Positions 22,841 to 33,741 of a stretch of DNA of 64,000 nucleotides are shown one piece after another. The stretch comes from Catenaria anguillulae PL171 (Eukaryota; Blastocladiomycota; Blastocladiomycetes; Blastocladiales; Catenariaceae): contig MCFL01000106.1 in assembly GCA_002102555.1 (NCBI GenBank), positions 1 to 64,000 on the forward strand, in the 5' to 3' direction. Both the position numbers and the translations under genes were made by a program. The stretch's first letter is position 1. Each line of letters begins with the position of its first letter. Below the pieces are notes generated by a model, which ran no database searches, was not told the DNA's origin, and saw only the letters and a program-made list of their open reading frames with translations.

Positions 22841-24721
22841 ATGTTGCGCGTCCCCTCCCACTCCAGCTCCAGCTCCACCTCCAGGTCACCAGCGGCACCC
22901 GTGTCAACCTTGTTTGCCATCCCTTCCTCTTGTGCATCATCAACGCATTCCATCTCGCCCGCCATGTCTGTGTCATCCGTTTCCACATCCAGCTCCTCGT
23001 CGTCATCATCCACGAGCAACTCGTCCACATCGGCGACTGGGCCTCGGTACGTGACGCACGCCGTGCTTGCTCGCGGGCCAAACTCGGCCGCAGCCGCACT
23101 GGCCATTGTCTCGATGGGCGACATTGTGCTCGCACGGTCGCCCGCCGGGGTCGAGTATGCCATTGTGCGTTCATTGCTCGTGGACGCGACTGGGTCAGCA
23201 TGGTTTCGACGGCAGCCATTGGTTGCGCGCGTGGTCAACTCGTCCATGCAGTTCTTCCCCGCGTCTTCCTCATCGTCGCCAACGCCCTCTTTGACGTCAT
23301 CTCGGTCGCCCGCCGCTGGTGCCGCCGCCGGTGCCGCCGCCGGTGTTGCTTCTGCGGGCGACTCGGCAACGTGGGAACCTCTCGGTCTCATTGTGCGTGT
23401 CGTGTACTCATCCAAGAATGGCAGTGGCAATCCACCAAGTGTCAACGTGGCCTCTGTTCCCAGCGCAACCCGCACGCCGTCGCCCCTGGTTCCGCAAAAG
23501 CACAGTCCTGCCCAGGTGAGCGCAGCAGTACATGACAAACCATCATCCGCGATGAGAACAGTAGTAGCAGCCGTAAAGGATGTCGCGCCCGGACTCGGGT
23601 CCAGGGGAACCCCTTCCAGTTCGTCTCGCGCCCAAGCGGCTGCCAATGTCTGGTCGTCGTCGTCGTCGCAGCAGCACCCCCGTCCACCCGTTGCCCGAGG
23701 TCACGTGACCCCTGCCCTGCCCATTGCGCTCATGAACCCGACGCTGCGCCGCTTGTCTGGCCTTGGCCCCGCTGCCTCTGGGCCATCATCCATTGGATCG
23801 TCGTCGTCGAGCTCGTCGTCCTTGTCGGGATCCTCATCACCCTCGTCTTCGTCGTCCTCGATCCCATCCGACCCAATTGCCCGCTTTCACCCGTATGCAC
23901 GCCCATCATCCAACTCGCCCAACTCGACCAATGCCGCGGCTGCTGTCGCCATTGCTGCCGCAGCCATCCGCCGCTTGCCCACGCCCACGCCGTCGCCGGC
24001 ATCCGCCCACGATCCGCTCGCCTCGCGCCAAGTCACCACACCTTTGGCCCTCGGCCCGCCCGCCATGGTGATCCCCACATCGCCACCGGCAACACCTTCT
24101 GCCGGGTCGGCTGCGCTGAGCCGCGCACGCTCGTGGTCGCAGACGCAGGCGGCGCCAACCTCGGCACTTGCCATGCCGGCCCTCACCGTGGGCAACGGCA
24201 ACCGCACGCCCGCACTTGTTGTGTCACACGACCGGCCCGTTGCCACCAACCACAAGTCGTCGTCACAATCAAGCAGCTCCACTCCATCCATTCCAATCAT
24301 GGTCAGCTCGCCCGACCCCTCGTCCAACTCGCCACTCGTCCTGCGGCCCACAACCCCACCGCCGCTCGAGCTCACCGAAGCTGCGCTCTCGGAACCAGCC
24401 TCGACGGCCCCGCGGTCACTCACCATGACAATGACCATTGTCGATGCACCCAAGCCGCCCAACAAGTACACGCGCCCAGCCAACTTTGTGCTGCCACGCA
24501 TGCCCGCGGCTCCCATTTGCCCGCGCACGTCTGGGCCTGGGTCATTGGCGTACATTGTGACGACGAGCCGCGGGTGCTTGACCGAGATTGCTGAAGCCGT
24601 GAGCGCCGAGGAGGAGGAGGAACAGGACCGGGATCAAGATGCCATGGATGTAGATCGCGAGGGAGATGAGGCCGCGGCACAGGTGTTGTTGCAGTTGGCG
24701 CGGGCGCCGGTGCGGGCATAA
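22841..24721 (+). CDS. Ser/Ala/Pro-rich hypothetical protein
   Basis: Single-exon ORF of 626 aa with strongly biased composition: long Ser runs (about 45-65, 280-300, 320-350), Ala/Pro tracts and an acidic C-terminus (EEEEEQDRDQDAMDVD). One better-conserved-looking patch is ATGPRYVTHAVLARGPNSA followed by VSMGDIVLARSPAGVEYAIV (about 70-110), which could be a small beta-rich module. I recognise no domain. Such proteins are often regulatory and disordered. The length and biased but consistent codon use support a real gene over the antisense 433-aa ORF. Confidence 0.6.
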   Translation: MLRVPSHSSSSSTSRSPAAPVSTLFAIPSSCASSTHSISPAMSVSSVSTSSSSSSSSTSNSSTSATGPRYVTHAVLARGPNSAAAALAIVSMGDIVLARSPAGVEYAIVRSLLVDATGSAWFRRQPLVARVVNSSMQFFPASSSSSPTPSLTSSRSPAAGAAAGAAAGVASAGDSATWEPLGLIVRVVYSSKNGSGNPPSVNVASVPSATRTPSPLVPQKHSPAQVSAAVHDKPSSAMRTVVAAVKDVAPGLGSRGTPSSSSRAQAAANVWSSSSSQQHPRPPVARGHVTPALPIALMNPTLRRLSGLGPAASGPSSIGSSSSSSSSLSGSSSPSSSSSSIPSDPIARFHPYARPSSNSPNSTNAAAAVAIAAAAIRRLPTPTPSPASAHDPLASRQVTTPLALGPPAMVIPTSPPATPSAGSAALSRARSWSQTQAAPTSALAMPALTVGNGNRTPALVVSHDRPVATNHKSSSQSSSSTPSIPIMVSSPDPSSNSPLVLRPTTPPPLELTEAALSEPASTAPRSLTMTMTIVDAPKPPNKYTRPANFVLPRMPAAPICPRTSGPGSLAYIVTTSRGCLTEIAEAVSAEEEEEQDRDQDAMDVDREGDEAAAQVLLQLARAPVRA

Positions 24722-25755
24722 GATGGATTTGGCCACACGCCCTTCGACATTTCCCTTTCTTGTCTCCTTTCATGTACATATGCGGTGATTACCTCTCTCC
24801 CCATCCCTCCTTCTTTCCATTTCTTGTTTCCCGCACACATTTCTTGGCTTTGCTGCTGACCCGCCTGCGTGGCCCTTGACTCTTATTTACCCCCTCCCTT
24901 TGCTTGTCTGTCTACACCACATAGTATGTTTTCACTTTGTTGTTCTTTTCGTTCGTGATATCATTTGTTATTCAATGCAAAATGATGTTTGCTGCCTGAA
25001 ATCGTTGCTGGATGGGGTCTCCCAACGCTTCTCCTAGTTTGCTCTGTGAACACCAAGGTTTTGTCTCACATGAAAACATTGAATACATCTTGCCGAGTCA
25101 AAAGTGTACGGCACAAACAAAAATTCACAATCTAGCTCGGCTTCCTCTATGACGGGTGATCCGCGACAAAAGCCATATTGACTTCGAGAACACGAACAAA
25201 CCGATTGTGACATCGACTTTGACATTGACTTCGGTGCATGCACGTCCATCTCCTATCTTCCGGCCTCAGGCCGTGCACGCGCTCGTGGCGGGCCAACCAG
25301 CGAGAGTATACATGTGTGAGGGTATACCGCTCAACAAGTAACCCCATGCAATGAGCTCATTGCTCACAAAATGCAACTGCATCCCACGGGCATTGTGCTC
25401 GACTTCTCATGGCCCATGACGGGGTTGGTCCAACAACATCCGGTGAAGGATGAGGAAAGGATGGCCAAGTGCCGCTGCCAGCGGGCGTCTTCTGCTCCGG
25501 CACCCAGCATGATACTCGATCTCACGACCCAGCAACTGGTCATGTGGCTGGCACGGGATCCGAGTCCTCCGTCTCAACGAACAACCCGATCCGGTGGCCA
25601 CACCACCATCCCGTTTGCCGACCCGCCACTCTTTTGGACACACTTCCCACTAGTTAGTACTTCTTCGACTACCAAGCTGCCTTGCCGACCCGCAGCCCAC
25701 AACCCGCCTCTGTCACCGTACTATCCAGCCCTCCGTGCAAACCGCCGCAATCTGA
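24722..25755. other. Intergenic
   Basis: About 1 kb. T/C-rich 3' UTR of the preceding gene to about 24960, then mixed sequence. Short ORFs show no motif. The last 300 bp, open in several frames, are presumably the 5' region of the His/Gln-rich gene. Confidence 0.35.
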
Positions 25756-25940
25756 ATGCAGCCGTACCCACATCCGCCCCCTTTGGCGCCGAGCTATGCG
25801 CCAGGCCCCGGCTACACGCCAGGCTACACCGGCACGCACATGCCCACCACCGCCACCACCGACCACGTCCATTCGACTGCTCAGAATCAACAGCACCAAC
25901 AGTATATGCCAGCGCCCACTCCGCAACCACACTTCAACCC

Positions 25941-25982
<42 letters not shown>

Positions 25983-26670
25983 GCAGTATTCCGCATCTGT
26001 CGGGCCGACGGCTGCGCAAAACCAGCAACCTCCCGCGATCTTCCAACAACATCTCCCGCAGCCGGCGTCCCATCAACCAACGTACCAACACCTCCAACAT
26101 CACCACCACTCGCCTCCTGCTCTCCCCGCTGCCGCTCCTGCAGCTTCCCATGCGCCATCCGTGCACGGCCCGGTTACCTCCGACAGCCACAACAACCCAA
26201 GCTCGCAGAACCGGCCTCCTGTGCCATACCTCAACGACGTGGACCCGGACCGTGCAAAGTTGGCCACTCACGGCGATCCAATCACTGCATCCCGGCTGAC
26301 GGCGAACGCACAGCAAATCGTTGCGATTAACTCGGACAAAAGCACCGCCAATAAGTCCAAGAAGCGCGGGCGCGGCAACAAGCAGCCCGCGGCAGCTGGC
26401 CACGGTCCCGATAGAAAGCGCCCAAGGACGGAGCCATCGAGAAATGGGCCTCTTGACCAGGGCCAGCGCATTCTGTTTGTCAAGCAGGACGACTGTGGCC
26501 ACCCGTTGCGAGAGAATCAAGTTCGCAGCGGCAAGAGGAATGGCCAATTCCTCGAGTGCGTAAATTCACTTCCTCTCGCTGTATCAATCTATTTGCAAAC
26601 ACACTAACCGGTTTACTCAATTTCGTGTAGGTTCCTCCTTCACAACTCCCCAAGTTCCTTGCGCCAGCAG
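25756..26670 (+). CDS. His/Gln/Pro-rich protein with a Cys motif (3' end unresolved)
   Basis: Exon 1 is 25756-26559. A likely second exon (26631-26670) adds PPSQLPKFLAPA. Downstream splicing could not be resolved, and the locus may continue into the 27-29.7 kb reading frame as one gene. The N-terminal half is low complexity with a His run followed by a Gln run (25940-25987). Next is a basic NLS-like patch (KSKKRGRGNK, GPDRKRPRTEP). The only domain-like piece is CGHPLRENQVRSGKRNGQFL ending EC, whose spacing resembles the first half of a GRF-type zinc finger; that is weak. Nuclear location is inferred from the basic patch. Confidence 0.45.
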
Positions 26671-27014
26671 GTAATGTCGTCGCTTGATCCCGGTCAGACC
26701 CCCGACAATCTGCCTAGGTGGTATGCACGAGTTTTCTTCAACACCTGACGACGCTGCCATTTGCTTCTGCCTGACTGACAAAACGCTTGTTTAGGCAAAA
26801 TTTTGCTTTCGCCAAGTATTGCCGTGGCAATTCGAGCGACCAATCTTCACATTGGCAGTTCCATGGATTCGTCACGTCGCCCGACACGTGGACTTTGGAC
26901 AATTTGGCAAAGGTTGCCCAGATCGCGCAACCTCCCAAGCTGCGTCGCATTTACATCATCAGGTGGCGCTTCGATGAGACCGGCTGCGCTCCTTCAACCA
27001 TCCTGTGCGAGGCA

Positions 27015-27712
27015 ATGGCGAAAGGGCAAAGGTCCCGGAATCAGGCCGACGAAAGCGACCACGATGATGACGGCTCTTGGGGTGGTGACGATTTTGAGGA
27101 TGATGTGGATGTTGGTGACGACAGGCCGTCCGAGTCACCATTTTCGCGTGCTCAATATCAACATCCGTACGGACAGCAGATGCATGATGCACCTGCCGCG
27201 CTCACGCCCGCCATGGACCCGGCCCAGCAGCGCCTCGCCATGTACCACGCACAGCAACAACACGCACCGCCGCCAATGCACAACGGCCGGGCTGGTGACC
27301 ACCACCAGCAGCAGTACGCGCAGCCGCAGCCGCAGCCGCAGCCGCAGCAGCAGTACACGCAGCCGCAGCCGCAGCAGTACATGCAGCCGCAGCAGCAGCA
27401 GCAGCAGCAGTACGCGCAGCCGCAGCAGCAGCCGCAGCAGCAGTACGCGCAGCCGCAGCAGCAGCCACAGCAGCAGTACGCGCAGCCGCAGCAGCAGCCA
27501 CAGCAGCAGTACGCGCAGCAGCAGCCGCAGCAGCAGTACGCGCAGCCGCAGCAGCAGCCGCAGCAGCAGCCGCAGCAGCAGTACGCGCAGCAGCAGCCGC
27601 AGCAGCAGTACGCGCAGCAGCAGCCGCAGCAGCAGCAGCCGCAGCAGCAGCAGCCGCAGCAGCAGTACGCGCAGCAGCAGCCGCAGCAGCAGCAGCCGCA
27701 GCAGCAGTACGC

Positions 27713-27751
<39 letters not shown>

Positions 27752-29702
27752 CGCGCAGCCGCCACCGCCGCCGCCACCGCCGCCGCCGTCCGGCCCGATT
27801 GGCAACCAGCAGGAGCAACAGGACGCGCCGCCGCAGCCGCAGTCCGGCATCGGCCCAGGTCACGTTGGTGGCCACAAGCAACAAAGGCCGCTTGCGCTGC
27901 CACCGCACGACATGGTTGTGGAGGGCGACTCGCAGCACGAGCAGCATGCGCCTCCACGGAACCAGCAACAAGCTCCGCCCCGCGAGGTCGCTCATGGTCC
28001 CGTGTCCCGTCACTCCCCCGACGACGACATTGCCTTGATCTGTGAATCTCGGCCATGCAACTCAAGACAAAACCCTCGCGTCCGCACCCGTTTCCTTGAT
28101 CCAGCCGATTTGCAGCACGACGTGGACAACGCCTCGCCGCCGCCAAGCATGATCGCACGCGAACTTGTTGCCCACCAGGGTCTCGAGCTGCGATTTGGAA
28201 ATGTTCTAGACTCACGTCACTGGTCCAATCATGACGCTTTGCGTACTCGACTTCAGTCTGTCGAGTTCAACGCTGATGAGGTCACGCATCATTACGAAAT
28301 GGCGACTTCGGCCCAAGTGCGGTCATATCTGCACGATCACCTGGGATCGCACCGGCAATCCGTCGCGTTCAGCATGCCCAAGTACCCAAGCAAGGATACA
28401 GAAGCATCGAGCAGATCCGGCGTGCTCGCCCAGTTGTTCGACTCTCTTGTCTGGGAGTCAGTACGCCAGCATCTCGGCCACATTGATGACTTATACTTGG
28501 TTGGCCACCAGCTCCACGGCGTTCGCGGGAACACCACTTACCCACTCCCCATTGTCGCCGCACACGTTTGGTCTCACTTCCGACAGCATTTGGATCCATC
28601 GGGACTGCCGTCAACCACAACCGCCCAAGCTGCAGTCATCCCGTCCACGTCTAGCAAGTCGACATCGGTGTTCGCCGATTTCGCTCTGTTTGGATTGATG
28701 GCGGCGACCTGCGCGATCGGAAACGCGCCCCTGCCTTATCTTCATCCGATTTTGATTCAATTCGTTTCGGGCAACTATGGTGTGATTGAGGTTGTTGACG
28801 CAGCCATCGAGCTCGGCTCCGTGTTGGAATTGTTACCCGACAAGGTGGGAAAAGCATACTCGCGCTTGTGCAGGGTCCGTGTTTCCATGTACCCCACGGC
28901 GCGCGACATGGGACATGCTCTCGAGGTAGCGGATTTCGAATTGTTTGGCGAGCGAGCGGAACAAGTCAAGCACGATTTCATTTCAGAATTGAAAGAGGTG
29001 GCGGCTGCAGGCATGGCCGGACCCACGGTTCGCCAAAGTGTTGCGCGCAGGTATGTGGCCTTCATGTTGCATCACTACCTCGCTCCCCTAGATGCATTTC
29101 GCCGCGGCTTGCGGCTAGGGCTGCAATGCGACCACGGGCCAACGTCGTTCCGCAACAATCTGGTCGTTGCTCTGTTTCCGACCGATACATTTATGGTCAC
29201 CGCGTCGTCCGTCATTCGCCAACTACAACAAGGGTCAGCGTCAGACGGCCTCGATCCAATCGCAGGTTGGCTCATGCTTGGCGAGCTGCGTGGCTGGTTG
29301 GCTGTTGCCGAAGAGTACGCTCGCAGCCTGCTTGTGCTCTTTACCACTTTTGTTTTTGGATCGTACTTGATTCCACCAGCAACAGAAGGCGGCGTGCGTG
29401 TCGCCGTGCATGTCAAGAAAAAGAAGAAGTCCGAGGAGGCGCACGTGTCGTTTTCCACGGATCCGCCGGCAGTCACATTTCACGTTGGTGCAGCCACGCA
29501 TGATTGGGGCCAGTTGAGGGGCGAGGCGTTTCACTTGTTGATGACACAGTCATTGTACGAGCGGGCCGAAAAATTGCGCAGCCGTAGTAGGGAAGAGGCG
29601 TCACGGATTAGCACAATCAGTATGTTTGCTGAGCAGTTACAACAGCAGGATACGTTGTGGAAGGATTGGGTGCCAGGGGATTCAATCGGGTATACATGGT
29701 AG
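27015..29702 (+). CDS. PolyQ-repeat protein with a large unrecognised C-terminal domain
   Basis: From ATG 27015 to stop is 895 aa, but the frame is open back to about 26795, just after a good acceptor (gtttag), so upstream exons are likely and the true start may lie in the 25756 gene. Order: acidic region (DDDGSWGGDDFEDDVD), about 160 aa of Gln-rich YAQP/QQQ repeats, a Pro run, then about 550 aa of ordered-looking sequence without repeats. That part contains RFGNVLDSRHWSNHD, LFDSLVWESVRQHLGHID and LLVLFTTFVFGSYLIPPA. I do not recognise this domain. It converges on the integrase gene (208-bp gap). Confidence 0.55.
27302..27786 (+). repeat. CAG/CCG/TACGCG codon repeat array (polyQ with YAQP units)
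   Basis: Tandem units of mostly CAGCAGCAGTACGCGCAGCC type, encoding QQQYAQPQ variants. They give way to pure (CAG)n at 27715-27749 and then a CCG/CCA Pro tract. Uniform codon choice implies recent slippage or unequal-exchange expansion. All six frames stay open across it. Confidence 0.9.
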
Positions 29703-29910
29703 TAGGTTCCTTCCTTTGGCTTTCTTTTGATTTTGTTTTTCTCTTGCTTTGTTTTGGTTTTGCAGCGTCAATTTTCCCCCCTCTATTGGATGCTGGCATT
29801 TTTTTCATTTTTATTTCGCGTCCGAGCAGTTGCGCTAGTAGTATGTAAAACTTTTCGGCTTGCCTGCCAATACTGAAAAGTAATATGTCATGAGAGAAAA
29901 ATGGAACTAT

Positions 29911-31639
29911 CTAGTAGGGAATGAAAGCGGTGGCAACAGTAACAGCGCGGATAATGGAATTGACGGCGAAGGGGTCAGACGAGTCATTCAAATAATCGCG
30001 GCCAATGTGCTCCATCAATACCCGATTCAACAACGCCTCCTCCTCGGCCGAGACATTGAGGCACACCTCAACGTGATTCGGAGAGTCCTCCACCGCTGTG
30101 TCAGCGTCCTCGATTCCAAACAAAGCAGCATCAACAAAGTTAAGATCTTCGTCGGCAGCACTCACACGATCAGAAATGAACAGATCCAGCGGCGTGCGGT
30201 TGGACTGGGAGCTCAGCGGGTGATGGTTCCATGCTTGAACTTTATGCGCGAGTGAGCGGTTGAGCGCGGGCAGGACAACCCAGTGGAGTGCAGCAATGTG
30301 AATCCGGTTGTCCACATTCAAGTAGCCTTCCCGCTCGAGACCGCGCAACACTGATGCCCATGCCTGCACAATGACACGAGTCGGCGGCAATGTAATGAAG
30401 CGAGAAAACGAGAAAACACACCATCGGATCTAGAATCGACGAGCAAGCAACATACCATGCCGACTTGAAGATTGACGTCCCTCCAGAGTCGTTCAATACG
30501 TTGGTTATGCACGCTTCGTCCTCGGATGTACGAACCGCGATTCCGCCCCTTGACGGCAACCATTTCGTCGTGAACAAAGTTGTTCTCAGTCCCATAATCT
30601 CCACGGCAGCGGCTCGGGTACCCGTACTTCTTGACAGCGTCATGGAACAGGGACAGTACAGTGGCGGCAGTGTTGTTGTTGCTTGCGCGGAGGCCAACAA
30701 TCATGCGCGAGTGACCATCAATGAAACCGTGCACGATAATTTTCCACCTTAACATGAAAGCCGAGCATAATCAGTGTGAGATTAACGAGGTCGATGCGGG
30801 TCGAGGGAAATCGGTCCCGCGTCAACAATTGAAGAATGAGCGGACCGGATCAACTTATGCCACCCGTCGTTGTGCCAAAGGGCCATGGATCCTGCGACAC
30901 GGTACTGCCGCCGCCGGATGGTCGCCTTCCAGCGCAAGGCGGCGGCGATTGGGCTGACGCGCCTGAGGGATTCTTGAATACGCAAGTGCTGTACTGGTCG
31001 AAGCAAGGTGCTGTGGACAAAACCCCAAGTCATGCGCCAGCCGGCGTTTGGGTGCTGATCCACATACTGTTTGACAAGGCGGTCGAGCTGCGCATCGGTC
31101 AGGGTAGCGTATGTGATCCGTTGCCGGATGCCGTACTCGTTGATGCGGCGGTGCAGGGTGCGAGCGTTGATGCCGAAATACTCGGCGATCCTTGAAACGT
31201 CCCAGTTTAATGTGTTGCGCAGAAACAGAATGAGATCGGGCGGGATGTCGACCCGCGGGCGGCCGCCAGTCAATGACAAGCAAACAAAAGAGGCCGTGCC
31301 GTGGGGAGAGACAAGTTTGGAGGTGTAGGAGACTGCTTGGATGCGAGACTTGAGGCTGGCGATTTCGTTCAATCGTTCGTCAATCCACCACTGGGCAATG
31401 TATCCCTGCTGACGGGAGACCATGGCGAACATGTCATCCAGCTCTTCACCGATGAGGTGCAAGCGGTCAATGTTATCGATTGGATCTTGGCCCGAGTCGA
31501 GGATTTCGCGAGCGGTGTCAAGGGCATGGAAGAGCATGCCCTCGAAGGCCCGGCGATGGGCGTGGTCGGTCATGGCGAGTCCATCATAGCCGGCGATTGG
31601 ACCATGACGGGAAGCAGTCGAATCATTCAAAGAGTCCAT
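29911..31639 (-). CDS. Intron-containing DDE integrase-core protein (transposon-derived)
   Basis: Exons 31639-30846, 30747-30456 and 30363-29911, 512 aa. Introns are 98 bp (donor GTCCGC) and 92 bp (GTATGT). The N-terminal part has a helix-turn-helix (NWDVSRIAEYFGINARTLHR). The catalytic core runs LWHNDGWHKLIRWKIIVHGF, IDGHSR, GDYGTENN and NQRIERLWRD, giving the Asp-Asp-Glu triad. It is the integrase-core family common in basidiomycete genomes. Splicing exactly restores LIRWKIIVHGFIDG, which supports the model. The frame is intact with no stops, so it is either a recent element or a domesticated gene. I found no terminal inverted repeats or LTRs around it. Confidence 0.85.
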
Positions 31640-32237
31640 TGCAGCGTGTGAAAAGGAATAGAGCAAGTAATTGACGGCACCTAGCCTTGAAAATGTACAT
31701 CGAAAGGTATATAAACCAGACCAGGTTAAGATCACCATCAGACAAGGCAGGAGGCGAAAGCCCTCCGATCGCCGTCCACACTTGATGAGGGGCCAGTCGC
31801 AGCCAGGTCGCGGCCAGACCCGAGTCGAGGGTTGCCGCAAGGCTACTACATCCTGGTTGGCAGCAGCTTGAGTCACGGAAGACTTTTGTAGAAGGATACT
31901 CTCGCCATTCGTATATAGGCTGAAAAAGGCCTCCGTTGGACTTGCCGACAGCGGACTTTCCTGAGTAGGAGCTTGAACAACTGGTACATGTTTGCTGCTA
32001 TGTGTCCTGGGTATAGTTTGGGCTGGGACATATACAGCGCGACGGCGGGGAAATGCTCAGGCGTGCCGTGTGGTTTGTGGTCGTCGAAGTCGATGTGAAT
32101 CGACTTCAATGTCAATGTCAATGTCAGTGTCACAAAATCAATGTCAATGTCGAAACTCGATGTTTTACTTTTGTCGCTGTTCAGCCGCCATATTCCTCGT
32201 CACCTTCATGCCCCCCGGCGACAACTGTTTGGCTCAA
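31640..32237. other. Intergenic
   Basis: About 600 bp between the integrase start and the A2 stop. It contains a TATA-like ggtatataaa near 31708 and a short imperfect CAATGT repeat (32102-32150). No coding region seen. Confidence 0.4.
32102..32150. repeat. Short CAATGT hexamer repeat
   Basis: Imperfect tandem copies of tcaatg/caatgt (five or six units, one CAGTGT variant), interrupted by cacaaaa. Mini-repeat between the integrase and A2. Confidence 0.6.
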
Positions 32238-33176
32238 TTACACCGTCGGCTTTGGATCAAACATCTTGGTGTTGCGCCGCCGCCGGCATAAAAACCCAAC
32301 CACCATGGCAACGATAAGCAAGACGGCAAACCCAGCGCCCATGGCTGCGAACGTAATCATACCAAAACCACTGGCAGATGTGTCGGAATCACTTGGGCCG
32401 GTTGAGGCAGCAACGAAGAAAGCGTGCGAGTCGCCCGAACCGCGTTGAGTTGAAGCCGGGCAGGAAAAGTAGAGACGAACTGTGAGAAACAACAGTGGTT
32501 GAATGTGAGACCGTATGTTGCAAGACGGACCCGGTGTACAGTATTGTTGGAGCAACATACCGCCCGAGATAAACGATGGATACACACCCTCGATCCCAGT
32601 CAACACACACCCGGCCGCACTTGACTCGCTTTGCTTCCACACGCCATTGCTCTTTACCGACACCGCCGTGGCATTTGCACGACTTGCAGTCGAGTTGCCT
32701 GCCGCCAGTCCGTCCAACTTAAGTTCCTTGCCCGCATACCCGAGCGACACAATCGCAAACCGTTCCTTATCCGCGCCCGTCGCCGTCGAATTAACCACGT
32801 TGCCCATTCCCACCGTCAAATCCCTTATCCCATCCATGGCATCGGGTCCAGCAACCTCGCCGTTCCTGACCGTTGTCTCGCGCCACGGCAGAATCGACGC
32901 GCCATTGCTGCTGGCATTGATGCCTTGCGGCTCGTCCGAGTCGGAGCAGTGTGCGACCAGTCCGTAGGCAATGTTCGGAATAGATTGTGGGTCGGTGCGC
33001 GCCTCGAGCGTCAGGCGCGTGATGAGTTTGCGGCAATGCACCAGGCGGGTTGAAAGGCTCGTGCCGAGGATGGGTGTGAGGTCGGATGGTTGCTCGATGT
33101 TGGTGCCGAGGGCAATGAGTCGGGTGTAGGTCTTGAGCGGGTCGGTCGCGGGGACAATGGGAGAGGCGGACGTCAT
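32238..33176 (-). CDS. Paired-family membrane protein, type A (A2)
   Basis: Exons 33176-32561 and 32479-32238, 285 aa, 81-bp phase-1 intron (GTATGT...ACAG). It shares the type-A start MTSASPIVPATDPLKTYTRL with A3 (MSSASPIV...), and then HCRKLITRLTLEARTDPQS, LVAHCSDSD, GPDAMDGIRDLTVG, SLGYAGKELKLDGLAAGNS, NGVWKQSESSAAGC and EGVYPSFISGG. After the intron: VRLYFSCP, stalk, a TM helix (FAAMGAGFAVLLIVAMVVGF) and the tail CRRRRNTKMFDPKPTV. It is head-to-head with B2, 565 bp between starts. Function unknown. Near-identity to A1/A3 across the GYAGKELKLDGLAAGNS block suggests recent duplication or gene conversion. Confidence 0.78.
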   Translation of the reverse strand: MTSASPIVPATDPLKTYTRLIALGTNIEQPSDLTPILGTSLSTRLVHCRKLITRLTLEARTDPQSIPNIAYGLVAHCSDSDEPQGINASSNGASILPWRETTVRNGEVAGPDAMDGIRDLTVGMGNVVNSTATGADKERFAIVSLGYAGKELKLDGLAAGNSTASRANATAVSVKSNGVWKQSESSAAGCVLTGIEGVYPSFISGGMLLQQYCTPGPSCNIRSHIQPLLFLTVRLYFSCPASTQRGSGDSHAFFVAASTGPSDSDTSASGFGMITFAAMGAGFAVLLIVAMVVGFLCRRRRNTKMFDPKPTV

Positions 33177-33741
33177 TGTTTGTGGTGAAAGTCGTTGGGT
33201 GTTGGGGTGTCCATGAGCCAACGTTATGTACAGACTTGGTGCAAGAAACGGCGGGTTACGAGGGATGCGTGATGGTTTTGTACAGATTTCCCAACGTTCA
33301 ATGCACACTCGATGCGACACTTGTCGGCGGCGAGGAAAGCATCGAGAAGAGATTCGGAACTTTCCCCCAGCCTTCTCGACAGATCCAAACCTTGTCATAT
33401 GGAACATGCAAAGCATTTGCGGTGGACCGCCTCGACATTCCACGCCACGAAAACACGTCTCACATGACGAACAATCCCTTCCTCGAAACTTCTGAGAAGC
33501 CCCGTGACCATTCCACCTGTTCGGACGTCAGCCATGGCTCCACCCCTGCCATGCATGCCTATGTTGTGTGTGGGCCAGCTCCAAATTGACGAATCGGCAC
33601 TCAAAAAGCAATGGATGCCTCTCGATTTCAACTCCGTCGCCGAGATTACTATTTGTGCTACATATCCATGTCTCGCGCTGTTCACCCTTTCCCAGAATCG
33701 CACTCCACTCATCGCGTCCACTCCTCCCACAAATCACAACC
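33177..33741. promoter_or_regulatory. Divergent intergenic region of pair 2 (A2/B2)
   Basis: 565 bp shared 5' region of A2 and B2. It includes a GTCTCAC heptamer (33457-33463), also part of the decamer repeat in pair 1, but a heptamer is expected by chance several times in this window. No gene seen. Confidence 0.4.

Noticed and set aside
22345-23646. 433-aa minus-strand ORF opposite the Ser-rich gene
   Set aside because: It overlaps the longer plus-strand ORF, has acidic low complexity created by the complementary Ser/Thr codons, and shows no motif.
27305-27760. CRISPR-like or tandem DNA element at the regular 20-30 bp repeats
   Set aside because: The periodicity is codon-based within a coding frame; there are no unique spacers. 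The genome is eukaryotic.
27158-28215. Long antisense ORFs over the polyQ array (Cys-, Leu- or Ala-rich)
   Set aside because: They are reading-frame shadows of a CAG/CCG repeat, which leaves all frames open. The sense YAQP frame continues into ordered sequence and the antisense ones do not.
33457-33463. GTCTCAC heptamers as a regulatory motif in every A/B promoter
   Set aside because: A heptamer is expected about eight times by chance in the window, counting both strands. Only the decamer and 9-mer matches were kept.
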